Positions 59,563 to 64,000 of a stretch of 64,000 nucleotides of DNA are shown here, piece by piece; positions within the stretch are counted from its first letter, which is position 1; each line of letters starts with the position of its first letter. The stretch is from the NCBI RefSeq assembly GCF_020544405.1, contig NZ_CP065410.1:2108001-2172000 (forward strand), in the 5' to 3' direction. The notes beneath the pieces are model-generated. The model was given only the letters and a program-made list of their open reading frames with translations. It ran no database searches and was not told the origin of the DNA. Source of the DNA: Pseudomonas sp. IAC-BECa141 (GTDB taxonomy: Bacteria > Pseudomonadota > Gammaproteobacteria > Pseudomonadales > Pseudomonadaceae). The position numbers and the translations under genes are program-made.

Positions 59563-61113
59563 TTAATGAGACTCCCCGGCCTTCAGTCCGGCGGGCAGTT
59601 TCTTGGTGAGCAAGATCGCCAACATGCTGATCCCCAACGCAATCCCGACAAAATGAAACGCATCGTTGTAGGCCATGATCAGCGACTGCTGATGAACGAT
59701 CTCGCTTAATTTGCCCAACGCCGCCGTGTCACTGCCGAACCGATCGGTCATCGACGCCAGGCGTTCGGCCACCTGCGGATTGGTCGGCACCACCGCTTCA
59801 CGCAAGTAATCGAAGTAAGTCTTGGTGCGCGCGTCCAGCAACGTCGCAAGCAGGGCGATGCCGATGGCGCCGCCGAGGTTGCGCAAAATGTTGAACAGAC
59901 TTGATGCCGAGCCCGCGTCCTGCGGCAGGATGTAAGCCGTGGCGATCAGCGAAATGGTCACCATGATCAGTGGTTGACCGAGGGCGCGGATAATCTGGAT
60001 CTGATTGAACTGCGGCCCGGCGAAATCCGGGTTTAGCACGCCAGATGAAAAACTCGCCAGCCCGAACAGGCCAAAACCGATCGTGCACAGCCATTTTGGC
60101 GAGACGAATTTCATCAGCTTCGGCACCAGCGGAATCAGAAACAGCTGCGGCACGCCCATCCACATGATCACCTCACCGATCTGCAGGGCGTTGTAGTTCT
60201 GGATCTGTGCCAGGTACAGCGGCAACAGATAGATCGAGCCGTACAGCCCGACGCCCATGCCGAGGCTGGAAATACTCGACAGACCGAAATTGCGGTTGCG
60301 CAGGATGCCCAGGTTGATCAGCGGATTGGGCTTGGAGATCTGCACGATCACGAAGGTGATCAGGCTCAGCAGGGCGATGCTGCCCAGCGTCACGATCAGA
60401 TTCGATTCCAGCCAGTCCTTGCGATGGCCTTCCTCAAGGAAAACCTGCAAGCAACCGAGGCCGACGCCCAGCGTGAGAATGCCGGTGTAATCGGTGCTTT
60501 TCAGCAGTTCCCAGTGCGCTTCTTTCTTCTCCAGGCCGTACATCAGCCCGGCGATCATGATCAGTCCCGGCGGGATGTTGATATAGAAGATGTACTCCCA
60601 GCCCCAGTTTTCCGTGAGCCAGCCGCCGAGGGTCGGGCCGATGGACGGGGCGAAGGTGGCGGTCATGGCAAACATGGCCATGCCTTTGGCCCGGTGGTGT
60701 TCGGGGAGTTTGATCAGCGTCAGGGTGAACGCCAGCGGGATCAGCGCGCCGCCGGTGAAGCCTTGCATGGCGCGAAACACGATCATGCTTTCCAGGCTCC
60801 AGGCCATCGAGCACAGCAGCGACGAAATCAGAAAACCCAGCGAAACCCACACCGCCAGCCGCCGGGCCGACAGCAACTGCACCAGCCAGGCGGTCAGCGG
60901 AATCATGATGATTTCCGCCACCAGATAAGACGTCGAAATCCACGAGCCTTCTTCCAGCGTCGCCGACAGGGCGCCTTGAATGTCCTTGAGCGATGAGTTG
61001 GTGATCTGGATGTCGAGCACCGCCATGAAGGCGCCGAGCATCACGCTCATCACGGCGATCCAGTCCCGCCGGGTCGGTTCGCCGGCCGGGCGGATCAGTT
61101 GGTCACCGGCCAT
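59563..61113 (-). CDS. DHA2-family MFS drug efflux transporter (EmrB/QacA type)
   Basis: This 516-residue inner-membrane antiporter has 14 predicted TM segments. Motif D1-like LGAFMAVLDIQITNSSLKDI is near residue 28, and the family sequences GSWISTSYLVAEIIMIPL and FAPSIGPTLGGWLTENWGWEYIF are present. It probably exports toxic compounds by proton antiport with the HlyD-type adaptor encoded just upstream; their reading frames overlap by 11 bases, so translation is likely coupled. No outer-membrane partner is in the operon; a shared TolC-like protein would be needed. The substrate is unknown. Confidence 0.92.
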   Translation of the reverse strand: MAGDQLIRPAGEPTRRDWIAVMSVMLGAFMAVLDIQITNSSLKDIQGALSATLEEGSWISTSYLVAEIIMIPLTAWLVQLLSARRLAVWVSLGFLISSLLCSMAWSLESMIVFRAMQGFTGGALIPLAFTLTLIKLPEHHRAKGMAMFAMTATFAPSIGPTLGGWLTENWGWEYIFYINIPPGLIMIAGLMYGLEKKEAHWELLKSTDYTGILTLGVGLGCLQVFLEEGHRKDWLESNLIVTLGSIALLSLITFVIVQISKPNPLINLGILRNRNFGLSSISSLGMGVGLYGSIYLLPLYLAQIQNYNALQIGEVIMWMGVPQLFLIPLVPKLMKFVSPKWLCTIGFGLFGLASFSSGVLNPDFAGPQFNQIQIIRALGQPLIMVTISLIATAYILPQDAGSASSLFNILRNLGGAIGIALLATLLDARTKTYFDYLREAVVPTNPQVAERLASMTDRFGSDTAALGKLSEIVHQQSLIMAYNDAFHFVGIALGISMLAILLTKKLPAGLKAGESH

Positions 61114-62152
61114 TGTCAGGGGCGTCTTTGATATTCACGGTTGCGGTGACCGACATGCCCGGACGGATTTTGCCGTGCAGCGGGTTATCGGCCTTGAAGG
61201 TCAACTTGACCGGAATCCGCTGCACGACCTTGGTGAAGTTGCCGGTGGCGTTGTCCGGCGGCAACAGGCTGAACTGCGCGCCGGAGGCCGCGAACAGGCT
61301 GTCCACCCGCGCTTCGATCGGCGTATCGCCGTAGGCATCGAAGATCAGCTCGGCCTTCTGTCCCGGCTGCATGTGGCCGATCTGGGTTTCCTTGAAGTTG
61401 GCCTGGACCCAGATGTCCTCGTCCGGAACGATCGACAAAAGATAGGCGCCGGCCTGCACAACTTGCCCATTGCGGGCGGCGCGCTGGCCGATCAGGCCGC
61501 TGATCGGTGCGTGGATTTCGCTGCGGGTCAGGTTCAGTTCGGCCTGGGCAAGGTCGGCGCGGGCGTTGGCGATCTGCGCGTCGAGGCGTTTGATTTCGGC
61601 GGTCAGTGCATTGACCTGCTGGCGCTGGCTCTGGGCATCGGCTTGCGCCTTGGCCACTTGCGAGCGGGCGATGTGGGCTTCGGCAGAAAGGGTGGTGACA
61701 CGCTCCTCGGAAACGTAGCCGGGTTTGCGCAGGGTTTCTGCCCGCGACAAATCCACCTGCGAGCGGCCGAGTGTCGCCTGGGTGGTGGCCACTTGTGCGT
61801 CGCTGGCGGCGATCAGGCTGGCTTGCTGGGTCAGTTTGCTCTGGGCTTGCAGACGCTCGGCCTCGCGGGTGGCGAGGGCGGCGTTGGCCCGATCGACGGC
61901 AAGGCGAAAGTCATCGCCTTCGAGACGGATCAGCAATTGGCCTTTTTCCACGTGCTGATTGTCCTGCACCAGCACTTCGTCGATACGCGCGCTCAACTGG
62001 CTCGACACACGGGTGATTTCACCCTGGACATAGGCGTTGTCGGTGCTTTCATAAAAGCGGCCCTTGAAAAACCAATGGGCGAAAAAGCCCCCGGCAATCA
62101 ACAGGACCAGCAACAGGAAAATGAACAGGCGACGCTTGAGTTGGGCAGGCAT
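61103..62152 (-). CDS. HlyD/EmrA-family membrane-fusion protein
   Basis: This 349-residue adaptor has one N-terminal TM (RLFIFLLLVLLIAGGFFAHWFF, about residues 9-30), the EmrA-like start STDNAYVQGEITRVS, lipoyl halves (VQDNQHVEKGQLL near 64 and IHAPISGLIGQRAARNGQ near 213), a long coiled coil (about 80-205) and a beta-barrel end. It should bridge the MFS pump to an outer-membrane channel. The ATG at 62152 is chosen; a TTG two codons earlier is the other option. It is first in the two-gene operon, divergent from gltX. Confidence 0.92.
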   Translation of the reverse strand: MPAQLKRRLFIFLLLVLLIAGGFFAHWFFKGRFYESTDNAYVQGEITRVSSQLSARIDEVLVQDNQHVEKGQLLIRLEGDDFRLAVDRANAALATREAERLQAQSKLTQQASLIAASDAQVATTQATLGRSQVDLSRAETLRKPGYVSEERVTTLSAEAHIARSQVAKAQADAQSQRQQVNALTAEIKRLDAQIANARADLAQAELNLTRSEIHAPISGLIGQRAARNGQVVQAGAYLLSIVPDEDIWVQANFKETQIGHMQPGQKAELIFDAYGDTPIEARVDSLFAASGAQFSLLPPDNATGNFTKVVQRIPVKLTFKADNPLHGKIRPGMSVTATVNIKDAPDNGR

Positions 62153-62382
62153 GGGCAAACTGTAGTCGAGGAATTGTAAGGAAAGTTATCAGCAGGCGAA
62201 TCTGGCATACAGCCGATGAGCGGTAAATGCCGTCTGTTGATAATCGGCCATTCATCACGGCCAACGGGCGTTCCAGACGCAACCTTGGCTTAAATGCCCT
62301 GCCCGCTGGAGCGGGGCGGGTGTCGCCTGTTACCATTCGCCGCTTGATTGTTCTTTGCTTTTCATTCTTTTCGAGACATGCC

Positions 62383-63864
62383 ATGACCACCGTCCGCACT
62401 CGCATCGCGCCATCGCCTACCGGGGATCCCCACGTAGGTACCGCTTACATCGCACTGTTCAACTACTGCTTTGCCAAGCAGCACGGCGGTGAGTTCATCC
62501 TGCGGATCGAAGACACCGATCAGTTGCGTTCGACCCGCGAGTCCGAACAGCAGATCTTCGACGCTCTGCGCTGGCTGGGTATCGACTGGAGTGAAGGCCC
62601 GGACGTCGGCGGCCCGCACGGCCCATACCGTCAGAGCGAGCGCGGCGACATCTATCAGAAGTACTGCCAGCAACTGGTCGACATGGGCCACGCCTTCCCG
62701 TGCTTCTGCACCGCCGAAGAGCTGGACCAGATGCGCGCCGAGCAAATGGCGCGCGGCGAAACCCCGCGTTACGACGGCCGTGCGCTGCTGCTGTCCAAGG
62801 AAGAAGTCGCCCGTCGCCTGGCTGCCGGCGAACCCCACGTGATCCGCATGAAAGTGCCGACCGAAGGCGTCTGCGTGGTGCCGGACATGCTGCGTGGCGA
62901 CGTCGAGATCCCGTGGGATCGCATGGACATGCAGGTGCTGATGAAGACCGACGGCCTGCCGACGTACTTCCTGGCCAACGTGGTCGACGATCACCTGATG
63001 GGCATCACCCACGTGCTGCGCGGTGAAGAATGGCTGCCGTCGGCGCCGAAACTGATCCTGCTCTATGAATACTTCGGTTGGGAACAACCGCAGCTGTGCT
63101 ACATGCCGCTGCTGCGTAACCCGGACAAGAGCAAGCTGTCCAAGCGCAAGAACCCGACCTCGGTGACGTTCTACGAGCGCATGGGCTTCATGCCGGAAGC
63201 GATGCTCAACTACCTGGGCCGCATGGGCTGGTCGATGCCGGACGAGCGCGAGAAGTTCTCGCTGCAGGAAATGGTCGACAACTTCGACCTCAAGCGTGTG
63301 TCGCTGGGCGGGCCGATTTTCGACATCGAGAAGCTGTCGTGGCTTAACGGCCAGTGGCTGCGTGATCTGCCGGTCGAAGAGTTCGCTGCTCGTGTACAGA
63401 AGTGGGCGTTCAATTCTGAATACATGATGAAGATCGCGCCGCACGTTCAGGGCCGTGTCGAAACTTTCAGCCAGGTTGCACCGCTGGCCGGATTCTTCTT
63501 CGCCGGTGGCGTGAATCCGGATGCCAAGCTGTTCGAGTCGAAAAAGCTCTCGGGTGATCAGGTTCGTCAACTGATGCAGTTGATCCTGTGGAAACTGGAA
63601 AGCCTGCGTCAGTGGGAGAAGGACAGCATCACCGCGACGATTCAGGCGGTGGTCGAATCCCTCGAGCTGAAGCTGCGTGATGCGATGCCGTTGATGTTTG
63701 CGGCGATCACCGGTCAGGCGAGCTCGGTGTCGGTGCTTGATGCGATGGAAATCCTCGGGCCGGACCTGACCCGTTTCCGTCTGCGCCAGGCGATTGACCT
63801 GCTGGGCGGCGTGTCGAAGAAAGAAAACAAAGAGTGGGAAAAGCTGTTGGGCGCCATCGCCTGA
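62383..63864 (+). CDS. gltX: Glutamyl-tRNA synthetase
   Basis: This 493-residue class-I synthetase charges tRNA-Glu. The HIGH-type motif is in [14 protein letters not shown] near residue 9, zinc-binding-like cysteines lie in [10 protein letters not shown] near 105, the KMSKS-type motif is [10 protein letters not shown] near 248, and an anticodon-binding helical domain forms the C-terminal third. The length is normal for Pseudomonas GltX. The start [14 protein letters not shown] at 62383 is fixed by the family; the open frame 52 codons upstream is not coding. The 136 bases after its stop show no gene, only an A/T-rich end (63975-64000). Confidence 0.97.
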   Translation: MTTVRTRIAPSPTGDPHVGTAYIALFNYCFAKQHGGEFILRIEDTDQLRSTRESEQQIFDALRWLGIDWSEGPDVGGPHGPYRQSERGDIYQKYCQQLVDMGHAFPCFCTAEELDQMRAEQMARGETPRYDGRALLLSKEEVARRLAAGEPHVIRMKVPTEGVCVVPDMLRGDVEIPWDRMDMQVLMKTDGLPTYFLANVVDDHLMGITHVLRGEEWLPSAPKLILLYEYFGWEQPQLCYMPLLRNPDKSKLSKRKNPTSVTFYERMGFMPEAMLNYLGRMGWSMPDEREKFSLQEMVDNFDLKRVSLGGPIFDIEKLSWLNGQWLRDLPVEEFAARVQKWAFNSEYMMKIAPHVQGRVETFSQVAPLAGFFFAGGVNPDAKLFESKKLSGDQVRQLMQLILWKLESLRQWEKDSITATIQAVVESLELKLRDAMPLMFAAITGQASSVSVLDAMEILGPDLTRFRLRQAIDLLGGVSKKENKEWEKLLGAIA

Positions 63865-64000
63865 TTGGGTTTGACTCTGCAGGATGCGCCGCAGGTCAGG
63901 ATCTTTTGATCCCGTCCTTCGGCGTTTTCTCCCGAATTTATGGGGGGAGGGTGGTAAGTGATTGTTATGCCGACAAAAAATTTTGAAATTTTTCAAAAAT

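Overview
This window comes from a high-GC Pseudomonas of the P. fluorescens group. The evidence is a large pyoverdine locus in the usual fluorescent-pseudomonad arrangement, the REP and palindromic repeats typical of that group, and the gltX / HlyD-MFS / uvrB / aminotransferase neighbourhood known from Pseudomonas chromosomes.

Region 1 (1-39276) is pyoverdine siderophore biosynthesis, maturation, export and uptake. Two NRPS genes come first; the first is cut by the window edge. By hand-read specificity pockets they should add D-Ser and L-Thr, then D-Ala and two basic residues (Lys, Orn or hydroxy-Orn). They are followed by an HSL-family esterase. On the minus strand lie the receptor fpvA, the inner-membrane exporter pvdE and the periplasmic maturation genes pvdO, pvdN and pvdM. 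Divergent from these is the tyrosinase pvdP, followed on the minus strand by the efflux system pvdR-pvdT-opmQ. The region ends with the ECF sigma factor fpvI and the ornithine hydroxylase pvdA. I located five sites with the exact spacing TAAAT-N16-CGT (PvdS iron-starvation boxes), ahead of pvdE, pvdM, pvdP, pvdR and pvdA. fpvI and fpvA instead carry Fur-box-like sequences. The last NRPS ends in an epimerisation domain and has no thioesterase. No fpvR or pvdF is present in the visible part of the locus.

Region 2 (39277-47838) holds a three-hairpin dispersed repeat, a long leader before the Mg2+ ATPase mgtA, and mgtC behind a striking GC hairpin. A signalling cluster follows: a degenerate receiver protein, a LuxR-type response regulator and a BvgS/EvgS-like hybrid sensor kinase.

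Region 3 (47843-55317) contains dkgB and a pirin gene flanking a perfect 28-bp palindrome, an MscS-like channel with a cyclic-nucleotide-binding domain, exonuclease III, arylamine N-acetyltransferase, and a BrnA antitoxin whose BrnT toxin is reduced to a 34-codon remnant. It ends with an NCS2 nucleobase permease broken by a one-base frameshift in a G run.

Region 4 (55318-64000) is conserved chromosome: tRNA-Asn, a small membrane protein, an aromatic/aspartate aminotransferase, uvrB, a REP doublet, an EmrAB-like efflux pair and gltX.
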